This document shows, one piece after another, positions 31,401-46,300 of a DNA stretch of 60,000 bases; the stretch's first letter is position 1, and each line of letters opens with the position of its first letter. Source of the stretch: Liolophura sinensis (Eukaryota > Mollusca > Polyplacophora > Chitonida > Chitonidae). The notes under the pieces were generated by a model. The model saw only the letters and a program-made list of their open reading frames with translations, was not told where the DNA came from and ran no database searches. A program made the position numbers and the translations under genes. Location of the stretch: positions 62,727,249-62,787,248 of the forward strand of contig NC_088295.1 of NCBI RefSeq assembly GCF_032854445.1, written 5' to 3'.

Positions 31401-34365
31401 TATTCTAAGATACATCAAAGGCACTATGGTTTTATTCAATGATGCATCATCGGATAATATCGAACGTCTTGACGAAGATTTAGAATTGGTGTCAAACGTT
31501 TGCTCTTATTGGCGGTAATCCTTGTCATGGAAGAAATATACGCCAACTTAGATAATGTGAGAAATTACACGATCTGTCTTATAAACTGAAGGCTTCTTCT
31601 ATCTCATAAAGTATTATGAAAAAGAAAAGTAAAAAACAAGTAAGTTAGGCCTGTTTTCTTGGTCATCAAATAGCAGCACTGGGACTATATTGAGTGAAAT
31701 AACAGCTGCACAGTGTGACTTCTTCCGCATTAAGCACTAACAGTTTTGTCTCAATGCAATTGGTTTATTCCCTCAGCGACCTTAGACAAGTGTTGCAGGG
31801 ACACTGAGGCCCCCTTTACACATCGACAACGCAATATAAATGCAAACGAGTCAGGTTGGGCGTTAGAAGTAGGGCCTGTTGTTTGAAGTAATTAGGATGC
31901 GCCGTGGTAATTAGTGTTGGCGAGCGGCCCTGTTCGTACCGGGATAACTGAGTTGGTACGCGGGGGAGGTGCTAGGTTATGCGTAACCTCGCTAGAGTAC
32001 GTCCAGAATGAAATTATACCTTAAGGTAAATGAACTTTAAATGTCGGAAAGTACGGGCAATTATATGCATATCTGACATTAACAAATCATACAATTCTAA
32101 ACGCTATGTTCATACTTTCTGATTCACTCGTTTTAAAGCATAAATTGTAGTTTTGAAGTAATGAACTTTTTTAAGAAACTAGCTCAAAAAGTCCATGAAC
32201 AGACCCATGCGCCGTCCAGACCGGTGTGCCATTTTTGTGTATCGTCCTCTTGTCTCTACATTCTTGACGATCGGATATGGATAGTATATTATAAAAGATT
32301 TACAGCATAGAGTGTAAACCAGAGCAGCGAGACAGTGTGATAAATGGCAAATGGTCACACGTAACCTGTGAAATAGGGCCCATTGTCAATTTATCTCACT
32401 TAGGGCTTTATTTTAATTGTCCATGTTAGTGCTTAAATATTGGCAAATTTCACATCATGGCTTAAGCAGACTTAGGTGAACACAAAGTGCAGTGATGATA
32501 CTCGCACTTTATTTGATGTCATTGGCCTAGATTTACTAAAAATGCTGTGTTGTCATCACATTTAGTAAACAATAACATGGAAATAATGCAAAGTGATAGG
32601 CCCTATGCCTGGCACGGACACACTTTGTCGCTCATGCTAATTTAGTCGGTCACACTGATTTGATCCGACACACTAATTTGGTCGAACACACGAATTTTAG
32701 TCGAAAGATGAGCTCTGAGTTTTTGGGCTTGTGAGCCTGAGTTAATGCTAGAAGAGACTTCTGAGGGCTTATAATAGAGGCGTGTTTCTTGGCTGTTGAA
32801 TGAAAGACTGGAAAATGTTAGCAATTAACTGATAACTGCCAGCAAGGATATCAATGTTCCTAAGGGCGATTTATGTTGTCAGTGTTTCTCCACAACATTC
32901 GTTTAACTTATTCCAATGGCTCCAGGCCATGGTTGTCTGAAGTGAAGAGCCTTGCCTTAAGTATGTAAATGGAAAGACCATTTTATACTGAGTGAAGAAT
33001 CTAAATTTTTATGCGCAGGAAATATGCTATAATATCTTTTGGCCATCTCTTAATGCTTAAGGTTCGTCTCTGATAACCTTATTTCCATCTCTGTCGACCT
33101 TATGTCAATCTCTGAAGGCCTAACAATAAGCGACTGATGGCAATTATCAAAGAGTCTCTTATAATACATTGTGTCAATGTCTCCCTTTGAAGACTCCGAT
33201 ATATTAGCCTGCAGAAATCTTGCTGACCTCAGACAAGCCGGTATTTACACCTCAAGGCCATTTTGTAAGTAAATTACTTGGACGGATTTCGCAATGTTTG
33301 TCGTTGTAGGGCCTTGCCCCTCAAATCCCACCTTTTTCACACGGTAGGTGTAGTACTCATCTATGTTTAAAATTTCGTTAAACACTGATGTCTTAGACTG
33401 TGCCGATGATAGTCCTGACTATCTGAGGTAAAGTGACAGGAGGTCGTACTTCACCGGTTACGTGTGACCACATGCTAATTATCACACTGTCGTCCTGCTC
33501 TGGTTTTTACTCTCTATTCTGCAATCTATTTCACCTGTTACGTTTGACTATTTGCCAACAATCACACTGTTGTCACTTCTCTAGTTTCACTCTGTGTGTG
33601 CTGTAGTCCTTTATACTTATTGAGTCTATTTCATCAGTTACGTTTGACTATTTGCCAACAATCACACTGTCGTCACTGCTCTGGTTTTACTCTCTGTGCT
33701 GTAGTCCTTTATACTTATTGAGTCTATTTCACCAGTAACGTTTGACCATTTGCCAACAATCACACTGTCGTCACTGCTCTGGTTTTACTCTTATGCTGTA
33801 ATCTTTTATTCTGATTGAGTCCATTTCACCTGTTACGTTTGACCATTTGCTAATTATCACACTGTCGCTGTTGTTCTGGTTTTACTCTCCACGTTGTACG
33901 TCTTTTATTATATCGCATAACATCCATACCTTTGTATAAGCTATGGTGACAATTAACCCCATTTTTTCACATACCAAAATTAAAACATCTGCATACTACA
34001 AGCGATACCCTTGATAATTGAAGGGTGTCAAAGCTCTTTCTGGAAACCTGTTGTTCCCTGGGGAATAATGGGGCGAGTGTTCATGTCCGGGTAACGGTTC
34101 CACCAAACAATTCAATGTTAAGTTGATTGTAACTAGAGACCGCTGTGGCTGAGGTAGTTAGCACGCCAAAAGATTCGTTGAGAGTTCAAGTGCTGTTCAT
34201 GGTAGCTTCCTCCCCAGCCGTACGTGGGAAGGTCTGTTAGCAACCTGCGGATGGTCGTTGGTTCCCCTCCCCCCTGTTTCTGCCCCGTTTCCTCCCACCA
34301 TATAATGCTGGCCGACGTCGTAAAAATGAAATGTTCTTGAGTACCGCATAAAACACGAATCCAAA

Positions 34366-34397
<32 letters not shown>

Positions 34398-37300
34398 ATT
34401 ATAACTACTGTAGGCTACACATGTTAATGATATATGTTGTTATAGTGACTATAATCAGCTCACCTAATGATTGCGTTCAGAACAACACGCAGATGTAGCT
34501 GGTTTAAATTGCCGCCAAGCTATACGTAAAACAATCTTTGTGGACAGATCTAAACACCCTTTAAAGTCAAAGAGAGCTAGAGAATTAAATGAAATTCATC
34601 CGACGGAGAGCTGAAAGCTTTGCATAAAAATACGCGGATATGTTTTTTTTTTTTTTTAGGAGATAAAGGTATTTAAATGTTTGATGTCTATGGATAGCTT
34701 TAAGACCCATGTAGACTATAATTACCAAAGAAACCTTCTAAGGTGTATTTGGCGTTATGGTAGCATGCAGTTTAAAAACCTGCTTTGAGCTGTATTTAAC
34801 GGAATAAACTAATGCTCAAGCAAACATTGAAATCAACTTACAGTCAGTGACAACACAACACCGAGAATCTTATGAACAGTCATGCATGTACATGTACAAG
34901 GTCATTGTCCCTGGAAAAGTGCGATGGTACCCGCTGGCTCTGCTTAGTTTTCTCGCACCCTTTAACTATAATGACGTAAAGTGAAATATTAAATCATTGG
35001 TAAGTCGTAGAGGTTGGCGACAAGAGGAGCAGTAAACTCCCTGGTGAGACGCTTCCGGTGGACGGCGGATTTGCTCATGCATCGCCCAACATGCTATGAG
35101 GCAAGTATAGTCGGCTTAATATGGACTGGTATCTGTATACGATAATGTGCTTAAGTACATAAGAACATGACAATTAGCATATTTTGCTTATTCCAATTCC
35201 CTTAGATATAACTGAAGACCTTTAGATATAACCGCTGACACACAGCATGTTGTCGATTTACTTCAAGCAGGGTTTCATTCTAAATGTCTAAATAGAATTT
35301 TGTTTTAAATGTCATAAACAAATTCTACTGAAAAAGGATCTATTAATAGCCTATAGTCTAAAGGATTGGCAAGATGTTCCATAATGCCTTAATTTAAACG
35401 TTGACACGACGTCACTTAGAGATGCCTCGCTGCCGTAATCACTCAGTCCATCTAGTTCTACCAATGTGAGTGACCAAACAATCAGACGAGTCTTCAATAA
35501 TCTCGTCATTTGACTCGCTTTCTTGCAGAGATGAATTAGTTCACTTGGAAATTTAGATTTTTTAATGAGTTGACCCAAACTTTTCTCTCAGTGCATGAAT
35601 GTCACAATGAAGACTCACCTGACTGTTTATGAGTCACATACCTTCCCACGTAAGGCCCAACGAACTAAAAAAATCAACCTGTTTTGTAAAATTGCTAGTG
35701 AACTTACTCTAGATTTCGGTATTATGTTTCAGCACAATCTGTAAATAATGACTAGTATATTTAACTCCAGTGTCACTTCTTTCTCATACATACTGTCTTG
35801 GTACTAAAATATGAGGCAGCATTGACGAATTTCATTATTATTTTGTATATCACTCACCAGGTCCAATATGAGTCAGGTGGCAAGTCTGTTGCCTCTATGG
35901 CTAGTTATATTTTTGGATGTTCTTTCCAAGAACAAGGTATTTTTTCTGTCGGGATGTTTACTGGGCAGTTGAGGTGTGAGGTGTTAATAAGCAGGAACTA
36001 ATCAGCAGGCCCAGAAACCCACTCGTCTTTTGCGTTTCCTGTTCACGTAGGAAATTCTGTAATATTAGCATCCAGCAAATGTCAGTCACTCTGATCCTGT
36101 CAGAACTAGTCGTTAATTCTCTCCCATATTAATCTTGGGGTGTTTTCTTATCTTTCAGAATGCTATCGCCGAGGATTTAACATACCTTTACCATTAGCCG
36201 ATCCTTTTATCACGGAAGATATGGGAGAGTCCGAGCTTAACACAGGTATGGTTCCCTGTCTTTAATCACCATGTTCTAATCAACACAAGCAGATTAGCAT
36301 TAATATGGTATGTATTATCACGTCAAAAATAAACCTATCCAAGTGTAAAGAGTAGATGTTTAAAAGTTAATGTTTTCCTCCCACAATCTGGTGATCAGTC
36401 GCGTTTCTGAAACAAGCCTCAAGGGTGAAGCCTTCTCTGCCTACATGAATGGTGTGTTATGGGCTTAAGTAACTTTAGTATGAAGCTGTCAATTTTATTT
36501 CTGAGCAAACTGTAGAAGAATTTTTCTTTCATGTACGACAACCCAAAAAGTGATACTGCCTTCCCAATTGTGCTGCAACTCGTATATTAGTTGTCAATCA
36601 AGAAATCAACAAACATTTTGCTGGAAAAATTTGAAGGGCTGTATGCAGTGTTAAATAGACGCCTGCGAAGTCCACCAAGAATGTTGTGGGTCTCTATGTC
36701 TGTAAGTAAATAAGAACATTTAGGAACTTTGGGAGTTTTGTGGTTGTGGAAACGGTATATAAGAACTCATGGGTTACAGGTGACCATTTGTCAGGCATCA
36801 CACTGTCGTCGCTGTTTTGGTTTTTCTCTGTATACTCTACGTCTTAATTATATTTTATGTGTATCTAATAAAAATCGATGGGTTCAACTCCTAGACTGAA
36901 CAGTGGTTTAGAGAGCAGCAGTGGTATACTTGTTAATTCAGCTTGAAAAACACTGTTAATGCATGTGCGTAGCACCACATTTGGCCGAGAAGTCAAAACT
37001 GCAAGCAGCTGATTACACTCCCCCACCCCCACCCAGCGCGCTTTGCTATTACGTCATTCAGTGCGCAATACAGTACGTGTACAATTAGGCCTCACAATCA
37101 AAATTTACATACAACCTGTAGTAGGAAGGTGATCAAATCAGTCCTGCGATTTTCTGGTTAACATTCATAAATTAAATACGTCTCGTCTTGTAACTTTTAG
37201 CTCTTGCCTGCAGTTCTTTGTATATTGTGGGGAGTGGTTGGGCGAATTCGATTGAATTCCAGGTATACTATCAGATATTTTTAGTGCTCTTCTTGGAAAC

Positions 37301-40300
37301 GAAAACTTGCACCGAAGTCTCCACCTATCAACTAAAGGTAAACCCCGGACAGTCGTACAAACTATTGTCAGGTAGTGCTATTGCACTTGCACCGGGTACA
37401 TTCGCCAGTATGTCTTTTCGATAATCAATACATGTACTTGCGTCGGTGGTAGCCCACCAGAAGCTGAGTAACGGTATTATAGACTCTTCACTTTATCTAG
37501 ATTATACACCAGCTGCCCGTATCATTCGCAACACTCTGTTTTCTGATCACCGACTATAATGACTTAATACCAGCTTAAACTGTATACGCTGTCGTCACAA
37601 TGCCCGGATGACGACAATAGGCTGGTAATAGGCCCAGAGTCGTCGGTGAACCCTCCATGATGATTTATGGATTGGATGTGCAAAAATACCACTATTGTAC
37701 TCGGGTTATAGCATGGCTTACAAAAACGGCACGTGGCTGGTGATGACGTATTGGCATTGGTATATCTCGGTTTATTTTTACCATCCTGACGCTTATATAT
37801 GTGTTCTGGTTTAAACTAGGACAATACAGATTTCATTACATCATACGGCACTGTTATTAACCTACGTTATAAAGTTCAAGGGAGTGGAGCGTCGGTCAGG
37901 GCTCCTTTGCCCTCGAGGTGTGGGTTCATTCCCAGCCTTGGGCGTTTTCATTCTTCGTGAGACCTTGGTGACAATAAGAAGCGATGGATCTTGCCGGTCA
38001 TCCATAGAGCTAGTGGCGTGCAAGCGTTCCAATTTCAACAACAAACGAACAAATAACCCCGCAATAAAATGTTAAAAGTTAAGTCCCAAATTAGTGTGAA
38101 AGTTCGGAAACTGTAACACGTCAGATATCATGAACGCTCTGCCAAAGAATATATTAAATAGTATCACAAATTTTCTCCTGTATTTTGAACCAGGAAGGAA
38201 CATATCCCGCCAAAAGTATTGCCAGTAAAAGCTTTGCGATCACGATTTTCGTTGTAAAAAATGTATTAGAAGCTGACAATATAGATGATTTTACCAGAGC
38301 TAGAGCAACACTGTGATAGTCTGGTCTAGACTTAGTTTAATGCTGTGGTGTCATCTTATTCAATGACAGTATCTTAAAAACAATTTGTCTCTCGGGCTTG
38401 GACTCGATTCGCCATTGTGTGAGAAAGGTACACTATCACAAGGGTAAAGAGAGAAATCTAATTGTCAAAACCGACATTCGTACATGGATGTACAGCACTC
38501 GTAGATCATAAAAGCTGTTGCAGGTCAATAATAGCCAGACACATTCCCTAAACAATTTAAAACACTAGTTCCTCAGAAATAATATATAAATGAATAAATA
38601 AACTCTGGTAGCGTGTAAGAGAGAAGCAGTCATAAGTTTTAATCAATGCATAGACGACAGTCTTTGTTTTAGGCATCACATCCATATACAAATTTGTAGT
38701 GCGTAAATAATTTCCAAGGTCAAATGTAAATATAGATATCTGAGTTGCGGTTCGATCCCAACTGTTCGTAATAACACAGAGCTGGTATGATAAAAAATGG
38801 ATAAACACGTGCGTTGTCAGAAATATTTAGCATTTTGTATAAGATCAAAAGCTCATGGCGAAAGAGATGTGCTTTTATTAATGTTCAGTTGTCTGCTTGT
38901 ACTGTGGACCAAGTGTACTGCATAGGTCACCAGTGTCAATCAACTACCCTTTGTATCAGCGAGAACCGTATAACCTAATGTAACGTCATTGGTTCGTGAC
39001 TTAAGCCGTTAGATATATGCTTTTGTAGTCACAGTGGTCGACAGGTCAGTGGAACTTTGCACTTATTTGCCTCATTTCAGTCTCATTACCAAAGACTCGT
39101 ACCTTACATGCAGCAAGTTTCAGTGTCTCATAGCGTAATGTTAAATTAAGAACAAAAGAAGAAATATCATTTTTTTTTTGTCTTTCCTCTATTTTCTGTT
39201 CTTGCCTTTTCCCCCTTTTTTGCCCAGGTTTCAACAACCGTAATTTTCCGACACATGCACTTCCATGTTCATCACAGTGCAGCTGTGAACGTTTTTTTTT
39301 TAACGGATTCTAATTCGCCGTAATGTGTCTGATGTTGCATTTAAGGTTGTTTATATTGTAAACGTAAAACTAGATTTCCTTTGACAGCAACTTCTAGGTT
39401 TATTAGTGCTACTTTTCGGGTAAAGGCTAACAACGTTTTTACGTATAATGCTTCCGGTTGCTCGGTCTTATATGGAATAAATCGTCTATGGCATACACAA
39501 TAAAATGTAGCTGGTATCCCAGTTCGTGTTGACATTCACTATTGTATAAAAGGGAATGAATAACGAATATAGCTCGGCTGTTCACGACATGTCATTATAA
39601 TGGTCAGTGTACACCTATAGCGTGCCGGCGTTTTGTAGGACAGGCACTTGAATCTTGTTGGGATGGATTTCGAAATTTACATTTGAATTTGTCTGTCAGT
39701 TTTTCATACATTTGACTAAATCATGACTAAAAGTGAATTTTCTTAGATACATGTTGCTCATTTTGAATATGCCCTACTTTTGGAATAAGTATAAAAAATA
39801 AAAGCATAAAAAGTCGAAGTGCATTATTCAAGCTAAAATGAACTGTTTCAGTGACAAACTACGAATGTAACGCCAAGGTACATGATACAACATATTATGT
39901 ATAACTGTCATGAATATGATCGACAGTTTCGTCATTACTGTCGTCTTCTTGGCTGTTTCTGATATTTACTCGTACGTAATGCTGCGGAAAAGTTTTTGTT
40001 CCCTTTTTTTACCTTATTCTGTAGTGAGAGCCAAACGAGCACCGAATAACTACCTCGTACAACCGTTATGTTGGGTTGTGGGTGTGCTTCGGTCTTTGAT
40101 TAATGGCCCCGGGGCTAGTGTTGATTGATCTCTCTGGGAATTAACCTGTTAGAGGAATCTCACATGTCACCTGACGCTTTAAGGGTTTGCTGAACTTTGG
40201 CCTTTAGGCACAAAATGAACAAAAAACGGCGGCCTAATCTCCATTCAATTTCCATGCGCTTAAGAGATTTCCTTCTGTTCTTAACCCAAAGGTGGTTTTT

Positions 40301-43300
40301 GTATTGAAAAGCCGACCACCCCCGCCGGAATAACGTGGGGCCGGTAAACTATCACACATTTTTCTACCAAACAAAAAATACTATTAGTTACATGTAAATA
40401 TAATTTGCATGTAAATAGTTTTGAAAACGCTATTGTTTGACCAGAAGAAGGTCTGTTAGGTAATATTTTAGTCAGAGAACGTGTGAAAAGCGTAAAATTT
40501 TGAAAGTGTAAAAGTGTAAGTAATTATTTTTGGTCTGTCAGTGAACGTTCAGTAAAAGTAAAGTTGAACAAAGTTTTCTGGTATGAGAACGTCAACTAAC
40601 GTAAAGCGAGAAGAAGAATTTATGGTGAGTAGTCAACTTACGTAAAAGTGGAGAAAAGTTAATCTGTCAGATAACGTTGAGGTACGTAAAACTGGAGACA
40701 AACTTTTCCTTCAGATAACGATGAATAACGCAAAAGTCGAGAAATTTTAATGTCAGATAATGCTGAGTTGCGCAAAAGTGGAGAAAAGCTTTTCTGTCAG
40801 ATAACGTTGAGATACCTAAAAGTGGAGACAGGGTTTTCCTTCAGATAACGTTGAATTACGTAAAAGTGGAAAAAATTTAATCTGACAAATAACGTTGAGT
40901 TACGTAAAATTAGATCATACTTTCTCCACCAGAGAGCGTAAAGTTACGTAAATTAAATGGAAAACTTTTTTGTCATAATGCGTTGTGTTACATAAATCGT
41001 GTGGAGGAAATCTTTTTGTCAGATAACGTTAAGTTATGTAAAAGTGAAGAAAATTTTGTGTAGCAGAACGTTCAGTTTTCTGAAAGTGGAGACAAATTTT
41101 GTGTAGCAGAGCGTTCAGTTTTCTGAAAGTGGAGACAAGTTTTGTGTAGCAGAGAGTTCAGTTTTCTGAAAGTGAAGACAAGTTTTGTGTAGCAGAGAGT
41201 TCAGTTTTCTGAAAGTGGAGACAAATTTTGTGTAGCAGAGCGTTCAGTTTTCTGAAAGTGGAGACAAGTTTTGTGTAGCAGAACGTTCAGTTTTCTGAAA
41301 GTGGAGACAAATTTTGTGTAGCAGAGTTCAGTTTTCTGAAAGTGGAGACAAGTTTTGTGTAGCAGAGAGTTCAGTTTTCTGAAAGTGGAGACAAATTTTG
41401 TGTAGCAGAACGTTCAGTTTTCTGAAAGTGGAGACAAATTTTGTGTAGCAGAACGTTCAGTTTTCTGAAAGTGGAGACAAGTTTTGTGTAGCAGAGAGTT
41501 CAGTTTTCTGAAAGTGGAGACAAATTTTGTGTAGCAGAGCGTTCAGTTTTCTGAAAGTGGAGACAAGTTTTGTGTAGCAGAACGTTCAGTTTTCTGAAAG
41601 TGGAGACAAATTTTGTGTAGCAGAACGTTCAGTTTTCTGAAAGTGGAGACAAATTTTGTGTAGCAGAGCGTTCAGTTTTCTGAAAGTGGAGACAAGTTTT
41701 GTGTAGCAGAGCGTTCAGTTTTCTGAAAGTGGAGACAAATTTTGTGTAGCAGAACGTTCAGTTTTCTGAAAGTGGAGACAAATTTTGTGTAGCAGAACGT
41801 TCAGTTTTCTGAAAGTGGAGACAAATTTTGTGTAGCAGAGCGTTCAGTTTTCTGAAAGTGGAGACAAATTTTGTGTAGCAGAACGTTCAGTTTTCTGAAA
41901 GTGGAGACAAATTTTGTGTAGCAGAGAGTTCAGTTTTCTGAAAGTGGAGACAAATTTTGTGTAGCAGAGAGTTCAGTTTTCTGAAAGTGGAGACAAATTT
42001 TGTGTAGCAGAGCGTTCAGTTTTCTGAAAGTGGAGACAAATTTTGTGTAGCAGAGAGTTCAGTTTTCTGAAAGTGGAGACAAATTTTGTGTAGCAGAGCG
42101 TTCAGTTTTCTGAAAGTGGAGACAAATTTTGTGTAGCAGAACGTTCAGTTTCTGAAAGTGGAGACAAATTTTGTGTAGCAGAACGTTCAGTTTTCTGAAA
42201 GTGGAGACAAATTTTGTGTAGCAGTACGTTCAGTTTTCTGAAAGTGGAGACAAATTTTGTGTAGCAGAGCGTTCAGTTTTCTGAAAGTGGAGACAAATTT
42301 TGTGTAGCAGAGCGTTCAGTTTTCTGAAAGTGGAGACAAATTTTGTGTAGCAGAGCGTTCAGTTTTCTGAAAGTGGAGACAAATTTTTCCTTCATTACAT
42401 GTCGAGAAAAGTTTAACGTTGAGTAACGTAAATTAAATGGAGGAGAGATTTTTCACCCTAGGCTGTTGGATTAAGATGAATAGAGAGACTTGCCACAAAG
42501 AAGTTATTTTGCTCTAAAAGATATTAATACAGTATTATGCTACATTTCATCCAAGGTTGATATCGACTTATCATTTAATTATGCTTACACTATGGTGCTA
42601 GAAGGTGTCTAGCATAATGATCAAAATGTCGTAATTAACAGATTGTACAATTGGTAGATGCCAAGTATCACACTGTCATTGTAATCTAGGTATAAGTAAC
42701 CCATGCCAATGTTTTTTGTGTATTCGGAATGGTGCACCTGATCCAAAAATTCTTCAGGGATTAAATCGCAAAATTGATTGGATTAACTCATTAAACTGAT
42801 TGAATGGCACTATCATGCTTGTTGGATTAAACATTAAACTCGCTGGGTTAACTCATTAAACTGATTGAATGGCACTATCATGCTAGTTGGATTAAACATT
42901 AAACTCGCTGGATTAAAACATTAAACAGACTGAAGAAAACATCATTATACTGGATGTATTAAATCAGAAATTAAATGAATTATTAACCATTAAAACTAAT
43001 CAAATTAGTTTAAACTCGAGTACTGGCTGGATTTAATCGATAAACTCGCTCAATAAATTAAACCTTCATACCAGCTGGGTTAGACCAGTAAGCCGCTTTA
43101 ATTAAACAAGTAAATTCACTTGAGTACATCAGTAAGCTAACTGGATTAAATCATTGAACTGAATTAGGTAATCATTGAACTGAATTAGGTAATCATTGGT
43201 AATCACCATCTGGATTTAACCACCAACCTCACTGGGTTTAGCCGTTTAATTCCTTGGATCAGATCCACCCTCAAGATAATACCATCAGGTACATAAGTCA

Positions 43301-46300
43301 CAAGACATTCCATTAAGCATGTCTCAACCTGCAGTCTTTATTAGTGCCAGTCAACTCTGATTCCTTAGATACAATACGTCACAAATTATTAGCAACTAAT
43401 GTGTTAAAAATTCCATTTCAAACACCTTCATTCAGGCCTGCCTGACATGTTTTTGGAAAAAAAGCCTCCAGCGGTTTACTTCATTAGTGTATCTTTTTTT
43501 CACCTTGTGTCTATTAAAACGGTGTTGGTGGCATCACCAAGCCTCTCCACATGGCGTTGTATTAGCCCTACATGTATGTGAACCGTTTCCCTTTAAAAAT
43601 TAGCGAGATTTTTCTGAGTTTTATGTAAGAATTTACAAATCCACTTGTTTACACCTTAATTTAAGTCGTCCTAGATATGTTCTCAATCAGCATGCATATC
43701 AGTACATTACATTCTCCACTGCCTTCATTTAATATACCAAAGCGTGCAAATGATTTATTTATTTGATTGGTGTTTTCACTGAACTCAAGAATATTTCACT
43801 TATACGACGGCCAGCATTATGACGGGTGGAAGACGGGCAGAATCCGGGGGAAACCCACGACCATTCGCACGTTGCTTCCAGACCATCCCGCATAAGACGC
43901 GTTGGCGTGCTAACCCCCGCGGTCACTGTGGCCCCGCATGAAAATTAATCCGAATTTGTATTAAGTTTTCGTGTAAGGGAAGAACGACTTTCTCCACAAG
44001 AGGATCCCCAGACTTCAACAGTTTTTGTCCATGCAGACTTTTTATGTTTCTATGTGGTATCCCATGACTTGTTCTCACCAATCCTTGGTTGACAAATAAA
44101 GCGGATAACATGTCAGTATAGACGACTTAAGAATGAAAATTGATGAGAGAGATTATGGCCTGCGCGGCGTTCAGTAGTTCAGCATACTTGGTCACGTAAT
44201 AGTGTGGAAGGATCATGTCTTCAGTCGCCACCATGCCCACATATCACTGACGTTTGATAAATATCATCAGTAGTCAACAGACTTAACCCACTAAACAGTC
44301 GCCTTCATTTGTTAAGTGAATAACAAGAACACAAGACTACAACAATACGTCTAACAGTGCTTGAATACAAAGGTCAATGACATGTTGGCCAACGGGATAG
44401 GTAGTCAGGATTCTATTTTGGGGTGAGACATGAACACTGCGTCCTCGGCAGCCAATTTCCATCGTCGTGTCAACGTTCAGACAGGAACGAGTCTCATGTG
44501 GGCGACATCGTAAAACATGAGAAGTTGTCTCGTTCAACGGAAAAGTTCCTCATCACTTCAAGCGTCTGCTTAGGTCGAAAGTGTCAAAACTGAAACTTTT
44601 TATTTTCCATCGATTATATTTGAATGGCAATAAGAAGTATAAATCAAACTGTTCCTTTTTTCTTTCCACAGAATTCAATCAAGATCCGTCCAGTATATTC
44701 GACAATGGAGCGCTACCTTTAGTACTTAGATGTAAGTTATACAATAAATGCTGTCTCGAACAGAGTTCTTCGAATTCAAGATGGTTTGAGAGTAATACAG
44801 AGAAGGGAATATTGTCTGCTTAAATGTCTCTGGAAGAAATACGTCTGGCGATTTGCTAATTGTGAGGTTTTTAATTTCTTAACACAGTGTCTGGTTAAGT
44901 TTTGTACCAAAAGTTGGATGCTTAGTATGTCAGTGGTAGGCAAAAACATATTCCCAAACGTTCCATTTCGTATAGCTTCTATTAACTATTCTGTATGACT
45001 TGTCTTACACGTTCTAACCCATCCATTCATTTTGTCTATTATACTGTAATAAGGTTTCAGTTTGATTTATTAGCTTTATCTGTTAATAAACAGATATATA
45101 TTTCCACTATCTATTGGCAGCTTTTGAAGAAAAACTGGTTCACGACTTACAGTACCATCCTGGTTTGGAACACATAACGGAAACCCAGGCGTTTTATCTT
45201 AGGGAGCGGCTCCGAGGCTTGTACTCATACCTGAAGAATCACCCAGCCTTGATGGACCGCAGGCTTCAAGTGGCCTCAAGGAAACCTCTCTATACATTTA
45301 GATCAGCCCCTGTGGTACGTCACTTCCGACAAATGTATATTTAGATCGGCCCCTGTGGTACGCCACTTCCGCCAAATGTACATTTAGATCAGCCCCTGTG
45401 ATACGTCACTTCCGGCAAATGTACATTTAGATCAGCCCCTGTGGTACGTCACTTCGGGCAGATATACATTTAGACCACTCTCTACGGTACGTCACTTCCG
45501 GCATGTATACATTTAGATCAGCTTCTGTGGAATGTCACTTGTACTCATATCTGAAGAATTATTCGTAGGCTTATATACCCAGTCAAATAAATAAATAAAT
45601 AAATCATTCAAATAAATCGAACATAAAATATGACACACAAGTGTAAGAAATTCATATAAAACTTTAAGACCCTCCCATACAAGTGCAAGACATTCACGTA
45701 CATGGGTAAGACATTCACATATAAGTGTAAAACATTCACATATAGGTGTAAGACATTCACATACAAGTGTAAGGCATTCACGTTCAAGTGTAAGACATTC
45801 ACATATAAGTGTAAGACATTCACATACAAATGTGAAACATTCCTCACTCAAGTTAAAGAAGTGTAAAATGTAAGATATCCACACACGTGTAGGGCATTCA
45901 CATACAAGTGCAAGACCCTCACATATAAGTGTAAGACATTCACATGCAAGTGAAAGATATTCACATAAATTATGGCATTCACATACAAGTGTAAAACATT
46001 CACAAAAAGTACAAGACCTTACCTTGTGTAAGACATTCACATACAAGTGTAAGATATTCACATACAAGTTTAAGAAGTGTAAAGTACAGGACATTCACAC
46101 AAGTGTAAGATATTCGGGCATCCTTAAAGAAGTGTAAAGTGTAAGACATTCACACGTGTGAGGCATTCACTTACATTTACAAGTGTAAGGTATTTACATA
46201 CAAGTGTAAGACATTCACATATACGTGTAAGACATTCATATACAAGTGCAAGATCTTCATATAATGTGTAAACATTCACATTGTCCAAGGCACTCACATA

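Larger units (their letters stand above)
25471..36158 (+). other. Neurotrophin intron 1 (10.7 kb)
   Basis: Phase 1. It contains SINEs (26388, 34140), an inverted repeat (29247), a 32-bp array (31140-31455), the modular repeat (32280 inverted; 33430 array), and a GC-richer stretch with paired TAATTA sites (31840-31990). No further exon recognised. Confidence 0.7.
36246..44671 (+). other. Neurotrophin intron 2 (8.4 kb)
   Basis: Phase 1. It contains a modular-repeat piece (36770-36865), a 2-kb array of 43-bp units (40440-42460), AT-rich TTAAACT repeats (42760-43260) and a SINE (43749). No additional exon recognised. Confidence 0.7.

Noticed and set aside
37870-37925. tRNA-like sequence with GGGTTCATTCCC
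   Set aside because: No matching anticodon stem or discriminator end; at most a decayed SINE head.
40440-42460. CRISPR-like array of regular repeats
   Set aside because: Units are directly adjacent with no unique spacers, and the DNA is clearly animal.
45513-46094. 193-codon minus-strand open frame with heptad repeats
   Set aside because: It is produced by a 21-bp tandem repeat; other phases are open too, and there is no signal peptide, domain or splice context.
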